Source: Burkholderiaceae bacterium
Lineage (GTDB): Bacteria > Pseudomonadota > Gammaproteobacteria > Burkholderiales > Burkholderiaceae_E
Assembly: GCA_900299025.1 (NCBI GenBank)
Contig: OMIE01000067.1
Location: forward strand, 1-64,000
DNA length: 64,000 nt
Direction of reading: 5' to 3'
Every line of letters starts with the position of its first letter. Position 1 is the stretch's first letter. Below are positions 49,186 through 58,440 of the stretch, one piece after another. Position numbers and translations under genes: made by a program. A model generated the notes under the pieces. The model ran no database searches. It was not told the origin of the DNA and saw nothing but the letters and a program-made list of their open reading frames with translations.

Positions 49186-50343
49186 CTAATCGCGTGAGGA
49201 GAGCTCCGCGGTTCGCCTTAAAGCCTTGCCCGATTCGGTAAACAAGTGCAAGTGTTCGGGTGGGCACTGCAAGTTCCAACGTGTACCCGGCTCGAGCACG
49301 CAATCGCCTTCTAGGCGAGCCGTGAGCAAGGACGAAAGATGCGCATGGCGCAGATAGGCGAGGGTTGAATCACCGAGACGCTCAACATGCTCGAGCGTCA
49401 CTGCTAAGTCTGGGTTGTCGCCGCTTGAGCCCAGCCGGCAATGCTCCGGGCGTATCCCGAGCGTGAGCTTGCTACCGCGTGAAAGGCCTTCGGCTTTGAC
49501 ATGGGCCTTGAGCTGAAGACTTTCGTTGCCGAGGTCGATCGCTACCGTGCAGGCCTGATCCCGTGCCTCAATCATGCGAGCGGGCAACATATTCATGCGA
49601 GGAGAGCCAATGAACTCAGCCACAAAGCGACTTGCAGGATGATGATAAAGCGTCATAGGGCTGGCATGCTGGGCAACACTTCCCTCGCGTTCGATTGCAT
49701 CGCCGGTATGTAAGAGCACAATGCGATCTGCCAGGGTCATCGCCTCAACCTGGTCATGTGTTACATAAATCATACTTGAGCTGCCAATTGACCGGTGCAA
49801 TTGGGCAATCTCAAGCCGGGTTTGTACCCGCAAAGCAGCATCAAGATTTGATAGCGGCTCATCAAATAAGAATAGTTTTGGTTCCTTGACGATCGCTCGG
49901 CCAATCGCCACTCGTTGGCGTTGCCCGCCTGAAAGCTCCCTTGGTAGCCGATGAAGATAAGGTTCAAGCTGCAGTCTTTTGGCGGCCTGCTCAACTTTGG
50001 CCTTGATAGCCTTACGGTCAGCGCCAAATACTTGAAGGCCAAACGACATATTCTCTGAAACCGTCATATGTGGATACAAAGCATAACTTTGAAACACCAT
50101 CGCAACGCCCCGCTTTGCCGGCGGCACATCGTTGATTCGAACCTCATCGATGTATAGGTCCCCTTCGCTGATGACCTCAAGTCCTGCGATCATGCGAAGA
50201 AGGCTCGACTTGCCGCATCCAGAGGGTCCGACGAAAACGCAAAACTCACCCGGTGCAACGCTTAGATTGACGCCTTTCACGCTTGCATGCGAAGCCTTCG
50301 GGTAGCGCTTTGTGAGTTGATGCAGGCGAAGTCGGGTCATCAT
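49186..50343 (-). CDS. malK: Sugar ABC transporter ATP-binding protein (MalK/UgpC type)
   Basis: About 385 residues from ATG 50343, which overlaps the glucosidase stop (ATGA). Walker A GPSGCGKSSLLRM, Q-loop MVFQSYALYPHMTV, signature ELSGGQRQRVAIGRAI, Walker B LFLFDEPLSNLDAALR and switch His in YVTHDQVEAM are present. The C-terminal regulatory (TOBE) domain from about residue 240 includes VAEFIGSPRMNMLPAR and LGIRPEHCRL, as in MalK and related sugar ATPases. It should energise the MalFG-type permeases encoded upstream in the same run. Confidence 0.92.
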   Translation of the reverse strand: MMTRLRLHQLTKRYPKASHASVKGVNLSVAPGEFCVFVGPSGCGKSSLLRMIAGLEVISEGDLYIDEVRINDVPPAKRGVAMVFQSYALYPHMTVSENMSFGLQVFGADRKAIKAKVEQAAKRLQLEPYLHRLPRELSGGQRQRVAIGRAIVKEPKLFLFDEPLSNLDAALRVQTRLEIAQLHRSIGSSSMIYVTHDQVEAMTLADRIVLLHTGDAIEREGSVAQHASPMTLYHHPASRFVAEFIGSPRMNMLPARMIEARDQACTVAIDLGNESLQLKAHVKAEGLSRGSKLTLGIRPEHCRLGSSGDNPDLAVTLEHVERLGDSTLAYLRHAHLSSLLTARLEGDCVLEPGTRWNLQCPPEHLHLFTESGKALRRTAELSSRD

Positions 50344-52064
50344 CGGCATGCCGGATGAGCGCTGATGTCAAGAACACCGCAGCCCCAGGCGCTTAGGCTC
50401 AGGCCTTGATCTGACATCGTTAAACCACTGAGGGGTGAAGGCAAGAGCTTCGCATGCTTGAGTTTTGATTCGGAAAAGTCAAGCTGCTTGTCATCAAGTT
50501 GTTGGCTAAAGCCTGAGAGATTAAAAACGCAAAGCAATGCTTGCGACTCAGACTGACGAATAAAGGCAAGGCAGTGTGGATGTTCTTGACACAATCTCAT
50601 GCTGCCCGACACCAAGGCGCGCCATTGCTTACGCCAGGTCAAAAGCAATCGGTAAAAATTCAGCAAGGACTTGGCGTCGGCGACCTGTCGATTAACGGCA
50701 AGGTTTTGGTGGCTTGGACTCATCGGCAGCCATGGCTTTTTATTGCTTGTGCCAAAGCCAAGATGGCGCGCCTCACTATGCCACGGCATCGGGGTGCGGC
50801 AGCCATCGCGCCCTTTAAATTCGGGCCACATGGTCATGCCATAAGGATCTTGTAAATCCTCAAAGTTGACTTCTGCCTCAGGCAGTCCGAGCTCATCACC
50901 CTGATAAATGCAAGGACTGCCGCGCAAGCACATTTGCAGTGCAGCGATAAGTCGCAATTTCGCCTGGCGCTCACGCTTGGGGAGTTGCTGACAATGCCAG
51001 CGGCTGGCGAGCCTCACCACATCGTGATTACTTATGGCCCAACTTGGCCAGCCGTCACCCACGATCGACTCAAAACGAGACAGCGTCCGATGCAAAAATG
51101 GGGCGTCGTGGCTCGGGCCGAGCAAGTCGAAGCTATAGGCCATGTGAAGCTTGTCGTTGCCTTCGGTGTACTGGGCCATCCGAGCCAGTCCGTCATCATC
51201 ACCGATTTCACCCACCATCGTCGTGTGAGGATAAGTGTCGAGTAAGCACCTCAGTTCGCGAAGAAATTGAAGGTTTTCAGGTCTGCTTTTGTCAAACAAA
51301 TGCATTTGGTACATGTAGGGGTTGAAATCGCCTACGCTCATGTCGGCCGCTGTACGCAGGCGGTCCCGAGGCGGGTTATTGCGAAGCTGCTGATCGTGAT
51401 AATAAAAATTTGCGGTATCAAGGCGATAGCCATCCACCCCTAAGTCGAGCCAAAAGCGAACGCTCTGCAAAATAGCCTTGCGTACCGGCTCATGGTGAAA
51501 ATTTAAGTCGGGTTGTGAGCCAAGAAAATTATGTAAATAATATTGGCCGCGCCGTGTATCCCATTGCCAAGCGCTGCCGCCAAAAATCGAGAGCCAGTTA
51601 TTGGGCGGCGTTCCATCGGCTTGAGCATCTGCCCAAACATACCAGTCCGCTTTGGGGTTTGAACGATTGCGCCTACTCTCGATAAACCAGGGGTGCTGAT
51701 CGGAGGTATGCGAAAGGACCTGATCGATCATGACCTTAAGACCTAGTTGATGAGCGCGCTCGACCAGTTCTTTGAAGTCTTGCAGGTTTCCGAACAAAGG
51801 GTCGACGTCGCAATAGTCGCTCACGTCGTAGCCGAAATCTTTCATCGGACTCTTGAAAAACGGCGAGAGCCAAATAGCGTCAACACCTAATTCAGAGACG
51901 TAATCGAGCTTTTCCGTAATGCCTTTTAGATCACCGACGCCGTCGCCATTGCTATCGACAAAAGAACGCGGGTAGATCTGATAGATAACCCCACCTCGCC
52001 ACCATTGATTATTAGGGGCTTTGGCTTGGGTTTTTATGGCAGTTTTCTTTTTCGGTGTTGTCAT
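50340..52064 (-). CDS. GH13 alpha-glucosidase (cytoplasmic)
   Basis: A 574-residue glycoside hydrolase family 13 enzyme. Catalytic regions: WWRGGVIYQIYPRSFVDSNGDGVGDLKGI at the N-terminus, LKVMIDQVLSHTSDQHPWF (region I), GVDGYRLDTANFYYHD (region II, nucleophile Asp), TMVGEIGDDDG (region III, acid/base Glu) and WAISNHDVVR (region IV). This is the alpha-glucosidase/oligo-1,6-glucosidase subgroup. The first ~18 residues are Lys-rich and there is no signal peptide, so it degrades imported maltodextrins in the cytoplasm. It is encoded between malG (70 bases upstream) and malK. Confidence 0.92.
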   Translation of the reverse strand: MTTPKKKTAIKTQAKAPNNQWWRGGVIYQIYPRSFVDSNGDGVGDLKGITEKLDYVSELGVDAIWLSPFFKSPMKDFGYDVSDYCDVDPLFGNLQDFKELVERAHQLGLKVMIDQVLSHTSDQHPWFIESRRNRSNPKADWYVWADAQADGTPPNNWLSIFGGSAWQWDTRRGQYYLHNFLGSQPDLNFHHEPVRKAILQSVRFWLDLGVDGYRLDTANFYYHDQQLRNNPPRDRLRTAADMSVGDFNPYMYQMHLFDKSRPENLQFLRELRCLLDTYPHTTMVGEIGDDDGLARMAQYTEGNDKLHMAYSFDLLGPSHDAPFLHRTLSRFESIVGDGWPSWAISNHDVVRLASRWHCQQLPKRERQAKLRLIAALQMCLRGSPCIYQGDELGLPEAEVNFEDLQDPYGMTMWPEFKGRDGCRTPMPWHSEARHLGFGTSNKKPWLPMSPSHQNLAVNRQVADAKSLLNFYRLLLTWRKQWRALVSGSMRLCQEHPHCLAFIRQSESQALLCVFNLSGFSQQLDDKQLDFSESKLKHAKLLPSPLSGLTMSDQGLSLSAWGCGVLDISAHPACR

Positions 52065-52134
52065 AGCGCAGGTATGGATGAATCGGCTTACATGGATTGA
52101 AAGATAAGGTTTTGATTGATTCGACCGCGATTAA

Positions 52135-52977
52135 TTAGCCCTTAATGGCGCCAGCCGTGAGCCCAGAGACAATACGTTGCTGAAAAACAAGGACCAAGGC
52201 GAGCAAGGGTAAGGTTACAATAATTGATGCGGCCATGATCGTGCCCCAAGGGATCTCAAACGATGAATTGCCTGTGATCATCGAAATACCAACCGGTACC
52301 GTGCGTTGGTCATCCCCAATCATGAAGCTTAAGGCAAATAAAAATTCGTTCCAGGCACCGATAAATGCGAGTAAGCCTGTCGATGCCATAGCCGGCCAAA
52401 GCAGGGGCATGAATACCTTCATTATGATTCGGAAGGGCCCGCAACCATCCATGATCGCAGCCTCCTCGAGCTCAAGCGGAAGCTCACGCATGAAGGTCGT
52501 GAGAATCCAGACTGTGAAAGGAAGTGTGAATACAGCGTAGGGGACTACGAGGCCTACGGCACGGTTATAAAGTCCGAGCATTTGCATCAGTTCAAACATA
52601 CCCGATAGCACGGCAACTTGTGGAAACATCGAAACCGCAAGAATCGTCATCAGTAGTAATGACTTGCCGGCAAAATGAACGCGTCCGAGCGCAAAGGCGG
52701 CTCCAAGACTTAGAAGCAGGCAAGCAGTCACCGTGAGGCTTGCGACCATGATCGAGTTAATCAAATGCCGACCAAAACTTTGTCCGCTAGAAAATAGTGC
52801 TCGATAGTTCTCCAGACTCGCTTGACTTGGCAAGAGTGCGCTTGAAAACAACTCGCTTCCTGTCTTAAGCGACGTGAGCAAGGCATAAAGCAATGGAAAA
52901 AGACAAATGCAAACCGCGAGCGCGGCTAAGCCGATCGACAGTAGGCTTGCTAGTTTGCTGCTTTGTGATCCCATCAA
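52135..52977 (-). CDS. malG: Sugar ABC transporter permease (MalG type)
   Basis: A 280-residue inner-membrane protein with six helices. LLYALLTSLKTGSELF follows helix 1, and the coupling motif is LEEAAIMDGCGPFRIIMKVFMPLLWPAMAST. The family-typical NEFLFALSFM and C-terminal VFQQRIVSGLTAGAIKG are present. It overlaps the malF stop by ATGA at 52974-52977 and forms the channel with it. Confidence 0.92.
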   Translation of the reverse strand: MMGSQSSKLASLLSIGLAALAVCICLFPLLYALLTSLKTGSELFSSALLPSQASLENYRALFSSGQSFGRHLINSIMVASLTVTACLLLSLGAAFALGRVHFAGKSLLLMTILAVSMFPQVAVLSGMFELMQMLGLYNRAVGLVVPYAVFTLPFTVWILTTFMRELPLELEEAAIMDGCGPFRIIMKVFMPLLWPAMASTGLLAFIGAWNEFLFALSFMIGDDQRTVPVGISMITGNSSFEIPWGTIMAASIIVTLPLLALVLVFQQRIVSGLTAGAIKG

Positions 52978-53888
52978 ACGCGCTCAGCAAGGCGCAACCG
53001 ACTTGCTCGTACAAAAACAATAGCAGTTAGAAGGATAATCAGAAACAAAGAGCTCGAAGCCGCGGAACCGAAACCAATATGGCCATGGTCAATCATCTCG
53101 CGTCGAACAAACCCTGACATAGTCAGGGTGTCAGTGCTGTTCGCTGTTAGTATAAAAACAAGATCAAAAATCCTCAAGGCATCGAGTAGTCGAAACATGA
53201 TCGCCACCATCAGGGCAGGGCGGATCAGCGGTAGGGTTACTCTTAAGAAAAGTCGCAGCGGATGAACGCCGTCAATCTTGGCTGCTTCGTAGCAGTCTTT
53301 CGGAAGCGACTGAAGTGCTGCGAGAATTAGCAGCGCCATAAACGGCGTTGTCTTCCAAACATCAACCGCCACGACGGTCCAAAAGGCATAGGTCGGATCT
53401 GCGGTGAAGGCAATCTTTTCATCGACAATTCCTAAGTCCAAAAGCCAGGCGTTGATGACACCGAACTGATCGTGCAGCATCCAATGCCACATTTTGGCGG
53501 ACACCACGGTTGGTAGTGCCCAGGGCACGAGCACGGCCGTACGAACCAGTGCACGGCCCGGAAACTCACGATGGAGCAATAGCGCAACAAAAAGACCGAA
53601 TATCGTTTCCAAACTAACCGATATCAACGCGAAGGCAAAGGTGTTTCGAATCGAAATCCCCCAATCACCTAGCCAAAATCCATCTACATCATTCGGATTA
53701 AAAAATAGACCGTATTCACCGATATAGTTTTCTAAGCCAACCCAACGGCTCACCGACAAGTCATTGATATTGGTTTCGGTAAAGCCAAACCATAAGGATC
53801 TGGCTAGCGGCCATATCGCAACCATCAACATAAGTAATAGTGCTGGGCCAAGCAGTAAAGCGACCGAGCGGAGTTTGGCAGTCATCAT
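52974..53888 (-). CDS. malF: Sugar ABC transporter permease (MalF type)
   Basis: A 304-residue permease with six helices; it lacks the large extra periplasmic loop of E. coli MalF, as usual for this shorter subgroup. The coupling motif is CYEAAKIDGVHPLRLFLRVTLPLIRPALMV. It starts at a double ATG (53883-53888), 23 bases downstream of the halogenase stop. With MalG and MalK it imports maltodextrins delivered by the binding protein encoded at 58441. Confidence 0.92.
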   Translation of the reverse strand: MMTAKLRSVALLLGPALLLMLMVAIWPLARSLWFGFTETNINDLSVSRWVGLENYIGEYGLFFNPNDVDGFWLGDWGISIRNTFAFALISVSLETIFGLFVALLLHREFPGRALVRTAVLVPWALPTVVSAKMWHWMLHDQFGVINAWLLDLGIVDEKIAFTADPTYAFWTVVAVDVWKTTPFMALLILAALQSLPKDCYEAAKIDGVHPLRLFLRVTLPLIRPALMVAIMFRLLDALRIFDLVFILTANSTDTLTMSGFVRREMIDHGHIGFGSAASSSLFLIILLTAIVFVRASRLRLAERV

Positions 53889-53911
53889 CAGCCGGGTGAA
53901 TCCCTTGTCCC

Positions 53912-55444
53912 CTAGGCAGTAACTTGGATCTTACTTTTGCAGTGCTGATTAATATAATCTGCGTGCGTGGGCATCAGATCGACACAGTTGGCAATTGTTT
54001 GTCTGATATGTTCTAGAAACTCGCTTACCTCTTTTTCGCTATAAATCGATGCGAGTGGGTGTGCTCGTCGCGCCTTAAGGCCCTGGCCATGCATGACCTG
54101 TAACCAGGCTAGCTCTGAAAACAGCTCATTCGACTCTCGGATAATCCTGCCGTGGCTTTGGTAAAGATTAATCTTTTCTTGCAGACGCTCCGGAATCGGC
54201 ATCGTTGCACAATGCTTCCAGAAGGCTGAGTCTTCGCGTTGATTGAGTTTGTAGTGCAGAATGATGAAGTCCCGAATGGTAGAAAACTCGAAGTCCATTT
54301 GCCGGTTAAAGGCCTCGATGTCTGCAGGATCAAGATGGCGGTCAGGGAAAAAGCTAATAAATTTTGCAATCGTGCTCTGAATTAAGTGAATGCTGGTTGA
54401 CTCAAGCGGTTCGAGAAAGCCGCTTGAAAGTCCTATCGCAAGCACATTGCGATGCCAGAGCTTTTTCCTTTTCCCTGTAACAAAGCGCAGCGGACGTGGC
54501 TCGGCCGTTGGTCGACCATCAAGATTTGAAAGCAGTAGGGACCTTGCTTCATCGTCGCTTAGGAAGTTGCTGCTATAAACAATGCCGTTACCGGTACGGT
54601 GCTGCAGTGGAATACGCCACTGCCAACCCACTCGCTGCGCTGTTGCCCGCGTGTAAGGCGTAAAGTCAGAAGAGCGTTCACATGGAACTGCAATGGCTCG
54701 ATTCGCGGGAAGCCATTCCGACCAATCCTCGTAACCTGTCTTTAGGCTTTGTTCGATGAGCAGTCCGCGAAATCCTGTGCAATCAATGAAAAAGTCACCT
54801 GCAATCACCTGACCTGAACCGAGCTTTACGGACTTAATGTGGCCTTGATGGGGTTCTTGCTCGACCGCGTCGATCATACCCTCGATGCGCTTCACGCCTC
54901 TTGATTCAGCAAGTTTGCGCAAATACTTTGCATACAGACCGGCATCGAAGTGAAATGCATGGACAATTTGTCCTAGCGGCGAGTTGGGTCGCTGGGGATC
55001 AGCACGCATACATCGTCCGGCTTTGCAAGCCATTCGATTGATGGAGTAAGCCTCAAGATCGAATGCCTTTTGCTCCAGCCAAAGCCTCAACCAGTACTGA
55101 TAAAAATCGACGGTCCATGCTTCTTGACCAAAGTTACCAAAGGCATGAATGTATCGGTCACCGAGCCGACCCCAATTAACAAACTCAATCCCAAGTTTGA
55201 AGCTTGCCTGGGTTTCGCGCATAAACTCATTTTCATCGATGCCGACGACTTGGTTAAATAGCTGAATCATCGGAATCGTTGCCTCGCCAACCCCGACGGT
55301 TCCTATCTCATCAGATTCAACCAGTGTGATAGTGATCGACTGGTTAAGAATTTTGGATAAGGCAGCGGCGGTCATCCATCCGGCTGTCCCACCGCCGACG
55401 ATGACCAATTCGCTGATACATCCATCAGGCCTGCTTTGATTCAT
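53912..55444 (-). CDS. Flavin-dependent halogenase (tryptophan halogenase family)
   Basis: About 510 residues. ATG 55444 is chosen because GGAG lies 7 bases upstream; a TTG at 55459 is also in frame. Residues 13-25 (IVGGGTAGWMTAA) bind FAD. Lys83 in ASFKLGIEFVNWG corresponds to the catalytic Lys79 of PrnA, and GWQWRIPLQHRTGNG holds the WxWxIP motif that marks the family. The enzyme uses reduced FAD, oxygen and a halide. Relatives next to TonB receptors (such as BrvH) brominate indole in vitro, but their natural substrates are unknown. Here the gene sits between a TonB receptor and malF. Confidence 0.9.
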   Translation of the reverse strand: MNQSRPDGCISELVIVGGGTAGWMTAAALSKILNQSITITLVESDEIGTVGVGEATIPMIQLFNQVVGIDENEFMRETQASFKLGIEFVNWGRLGDRYIHAFGNFGQEAWTVDFYQYWLRLWLEQKAFDLEAYSINRMACKAGRCMRADPQRPNSPLGQIVHAFHFDAGLYAKYLRKLAESRGVKRIEGMIDAVEQEPHQGHIKSVKLGSGQVIAGDFFIDCTGFRGLLIEQSLKTGYEDWSEWLPANRAIAVPCERSSDFTPYTRATAQRVGWQWRIPLQHRTGNGIVYSSNFLSDDEARSLLLSNLDGRPTAEPRPLRFVTGKRKKLWHRNVLAIGLSSGFLEPLESTSIHLIQSTIAKFISFFPDRHLDPADIEAFNRQMDFEFSTIRDFIILHYKLNQREDSAFWKHCATMPIPERLQEKINLYQSHGRIIRESNELFSELAWLQVMHGQGLKARRAHPLASIYSEKEVSEFLEHIRQTIANCVDLMPTHADYINQHCKSKIQVTA

Positions 55445-55451
55445 GGCAACT

Positions 55452-55497
55452 CCAAACAAAAGCCTCTGAGACCTTACGGCCGCAGAGGCTCTTTAAC
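55452..55497 (-). terminator. Intrinsic terminator/attenuator after TonB receptor 1
   Basis: On the minus strand the stem AGCCTCTG (55490-55483) / CAGAGGCT (55468-55461), extended by a G-U and two A-U pairs, has a 14-base loop and is followed by TTTTGTTT. It lies between the TonB-receptor stop and the halogenase ATG. It probably stops part of transcription, giving more receptor than downstream products. Confidence 0.7.
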
Positions 55498-55515
55498 GAC
55501 ATACTTCCGCGAACA

Positions 55516-58284
55516 TTACATCTTATAAGACAGTCCAATCAAGAAGGTCTTTCCGTATTTTACCGATTCGATTACGTTGCTCGGCTCCTCACGATAACGC
55601 TCAAACTTCGCATTGGTCATGTTGATGCCTTGGAACAGTATCGAGAGATTTTGTTTGCCTGCAAGCTTTAAGTTATAGCTAAGTTGCAAATCAACGATCG
55701 ATTCACCTTTGATGTAGGTGAGTTGACGATCACCGGCGAAATTGGTGACTTCACCCACAAAATCAGAACGTGATCGTTGCGCCACCCGAGCGCCGAAACC
55801 ATCTTTTTCGTAGTACACCACGAGGTTGCTGACCCGCTTGGACAGACCGGGCAATTCGATCGTGCTTTTCTTGGCGGCGTCAACGCCATCCAAATTAAAG
55901 CCTGCGGTCGAAAGGTCAATGGCACTTGATGTATTGCTATAACTTGCCTGCATACCGAAACCACTCAATGGTTTGGCAATCATCTCAAACGGAAACACCG
56001 CCGCAAGCTCGAGTCCTTTGATAGAGCCGCCCGATCCATTGACCGGCATATTCATAAGTCCAATCGTTGATCCGCCTGCAGGCAGCTTCATCGATGGGCT
56101 TAGCAAGGACCTGAAGTCGTAGCTGACATTTTGGCGAAGCACATAAGTATCGAGGTCTTTGTAAAAACCAGCCAAACTCACGATGGCGCCGCGGCCAAAG
56201 TAGCGCTCATAGGACACGTCTAATGCGTTTGCCCGGAAGGGTTCAAGCTGCGGATTGCCGCCGTCGCCCGTTAAGACGTTTTTCGCTGCGTCATAAGAAA
56301 CGCTCTTACTTGCCCGCATATCGTTCATCGTTGGTCTGGCCATGACCTTCGCAGCGCCGACTCGTAATAGCTGGCTTTGTCCGAGGTCAAAGGCAAGGTT
56401 CACACTCGGAAGTACGTCGTTATAACTTGCGCCCTGTGCCACACTGCTGCCCGGGCAGGTCGCCGGCGTATCGCCCGTACAGTTGCCTCGGTCGACATTA
56501 AACGCTGCTGAGGACTGCTCAGTCTTCACGAATTGCAAACCGACATTACCCCGCACATTGCGTGACATCAGTTTCCCGTCGATATCGCCTTTGATGTAGG
56601 CGGTGTTGACTTTTTCCTTGACGGTCCAGTCTTTGTTATAAATATCGGGATGCACCTTCGTGGCGACCTGATAAATCGAACCCACCGATGAACTTGGATC
56701 GAAAGTCGCGATCGGTATGCCGGCAATCGTTGTGGTCCCGCTGCCAGGCATCGCTGCAGAACCAAGTCCTGTTGTATCGCCAAGAATCACAAGACGGCCT
56801 TCCTTAAAGGCGCGAACTTTCTCGCGGTCGGTGCTGTTATAGCCACCTTCGATCGCGGAGAACATGCCGCCGCTCAACTCCTTTTTAAGGCTTAAACGCC
56901 CAGCGCTAAGCTCATCACTGACGCTCGGTAATTTGGAGTAGCCGGCTTGGGGTGAGCCCACGCCACCTCCCCAACCTTGCACATCGGTCAATCGGACAAT
57001 CGAGCGGTTGGTGTAATCAAGTCCAGGTGTGAACTGTCTGGCATCGGTAAATTTGATGCTGTCAAGCTGCGCCTTTCCAAGCTGACTTTGAACTGTGCCT
57101 GCGGTGGTTTCAATAATCCCACCGGTTCGCTCGGCCGACGACTTGTTGAAGTCGGCAACCAGGCTCAAATCTTTGTCGAGCTTAAAGCGATTATTCCAGC
57201 CTAGAGATTTGACATCGTCAAAGGTAGAGGTCGCATCATTGCGAATAACAGCTCGAACATTATTGAATGTACCTGCAGTCACTTTCGAGCCACTGAGCGT
57301 TGCAGCGGTTAGCACGCCTGCGCTGTCATAGTTGCCGGCAGCCGGATTCCACGAGTCATTCAAGGGCGCCTGAAATCCTTTCGTGGCGCTAATTTTGTCG
57401 AAGGATGACTTGAAATAGTCGATTGTTGTCTCATAACGGTCTGAGGGCCTCAGTTGCAAGACTGCCATCGCCCCTTCGCGGCGCTGGGTTGTCTGATCTT
57501 GGAAGTATCCAAAACCGTTGTATGGCACTTGCAGGTCTGATCCTGCGCCATTAAGTTTGGCGCTGCCACCGCCCCAACTATCGAAACGCTCAGTTTTTGG
57601 ACCCGTTTCATCGAGACGGGCAAAGCCAAGTGCAATACCGATTTTTCGATCGGCAAATGAGTCGACATAACTAACACTCATGCGATCGCCATGACCGGGA
57701 TTGCCTGTGTTTTGGCCCAGAAATGCTTTGCGATACCCAGCAGCGAATCCGCGGTTTGCCTCCAGGGGGCGAACGGTTTGTAAATCGACCGTACCTGATA
57801 AGCCTTGACCAAGCAGGCCACCATCGGGGGTTTTGTACACGACGACGCGATGCAATAGCTCGGAGGGGTACTGGTCAAACTCAACGCCACGGCTGTCACC
57901 CGTGGTGACCTGCTCGCGGCCGTTGAGCAGTGCGGTTGCGAAATCGGGGCCAAGGCCTCGGATCGAAATCTGTTGGGCGCGTCCACCTGTACGTTGTGAT
58001 GTGATCCCTGGAAGCCGCGATAAGCCCTCGGCAACGCTCGTGTCTGGGAGCTTACCCAAATCCTCGGCACTGATCACTTCGACAATATTGTCGGACTCAC
58101 GCTTTATATTCACGGCGCTCTCAAGCGCACCGCGAATGCCAGTGACGGTCACGCTCGCATTTGAGGCTTGTTGGGCCTGGAGCTGTGAGCTCAGGGCGAG
58201 ACCAAGACATGCCGCTGCAAGTGGCGTTAAGTGGAAAGCTGAAACGCGAGTGCTCGGGCGACGCCCGGACGAACGGGATTGCAT
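55516..58284 (-). CDS. TonB-dependent receptor, Xanthomonas/Caulobacter carbohydrate type (MalA-like)
   Basis: A 922-residue outer-membrane protein. The signal peptide ends near LQAQ, followed by a TonB-box-like VTVTGIRGALESAVNIKRESDNIVEVISAEDLGKLPDTSVAEGLSRLPGI, the start pattern of the TonB-Xanth-Caul subfamily. RISIRGLGP-type and DGGLLGQGLSGTVDLQT segments complete the plug; the rest is a long beta-barrel ending YGKTFLIGLSYKM. In Caulobacter and Xanthomonas such receptors import maltodextrins and other oligosaccharides, which fits this locus. An operator-like repeat and a likely promoter lie 61-88 bases upstream. Confidence 0.92.
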   Translation of the reverse strand: MQSRSSGRRPSTRVSAFHLTPLAAACLGLALSSQLQAQQASNASVTVTGIRGALESAVNIKRESDNIVEVISAEDLGKLPDTSVAEGLSRLPGITSQRTGGRAQQISIRGLGPDFATALLNGREQVTTGDSRGVEFDQYPSELLHRVVVYKTPDGGLLGQGLSGTVDLQTVRPLEANRGFAAGYRKAFLGQNTGNPGHGDRMSVSYVDSFADRKIGIALGFARLDETGPKTERFDSWGGGSAKLNGAGSDLQVPYNGFGYFQDQTTQRREGAMAVLQLRPSDRYETTIDYFKSSFDKISATKGFQAPLNDSWNPAAGNYDSAGVLTAATLSGSKVTAGTFNNVRAVIRNDATSTFDDVKSLGWNNRFKLDKDLSLVADFNKSSAERTGGIIETTAGTVQSQLGKAQLDSIKFTDARQFTPGLDYTNRSIVRLTDVQGWGGGVGSPQAGYSKLPSVSDELSAGRLSLKKELSGGMFSAIEGGYNSTDREKVRAFKEGRLVILGDTTGLGSAAMPGSGTTTIAGIPIATFDPSSSVGSIYQVATKVHPDIYNKDWTVKEKVNTAYIKGDIDGKLMSRNVRGNVGLQFVKTEQSSAAFNVDRGNCTGDTPATCPGSSVAQGASYNDVLPSVNLAFDLGQSQLLRVGAAKVMARPTMNDMRASKSVSYDAAKNVLTGDGGNPQLEPFRANALDVSYERYFGRGAIVSLAGFYKDLDTYVLRQNVSYDFRSLLSPSMKLPAGGSTIGLMNMPVNGSGGSIKGLELAAVFPFEMIAKPLSGFGMQASYSNTSSAIDLSTAGFNLDGVDAAKKSTIELPGLSKRVSNLVVYYEKDGFGARVAQRSRSDFVGEVTNFAGDRQLTYIKGESIVDLQLSYNLKLAGKQNLSILFQGINMTNAKFERYREEPSNVIESVKYGKTFLIGLSYKM

Positions 58285-58344
58285 GAAGTTGGCTCCTAGT
58301 TCTTAAGATCTTGGCCGCCTGAGTGGGCCCGTACAGCTCAACTT

Positions 58345-58372
58345 AGTGTAGCAAAACTACATACGGGCTCAA
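58345..58372 (-). promoter_or_regulatory. Likely promoter with overlapping TGTAG-N5-CTACA operator upstream of TonB receptor 1
   Basis: On the minus strand TTGAGC (58372-58367) and TACACT (58350-58345) form a sigma-70-like pair with a 16-base spacer. The perfect inverted repeat TGTAG-CAAAA-CTACA (58347-58361) covers the spacer and part of the -10 box, so a bound protein would block transcription. A one-mismatch copy lies at 62550-62564. The size and symmetry suit a LacI-family sugar repressor; no such gene is in the window. The rest of this 156-base gap shows nothing else. Confidence 0.6.
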
Positions 58373-58440
58373 GGTCAAAGTCTTGCCGTTTGGCCGCGAG
58401 CCCATTCCATTTGTCTGCGGCCTTTTGATCGTATACCCCG

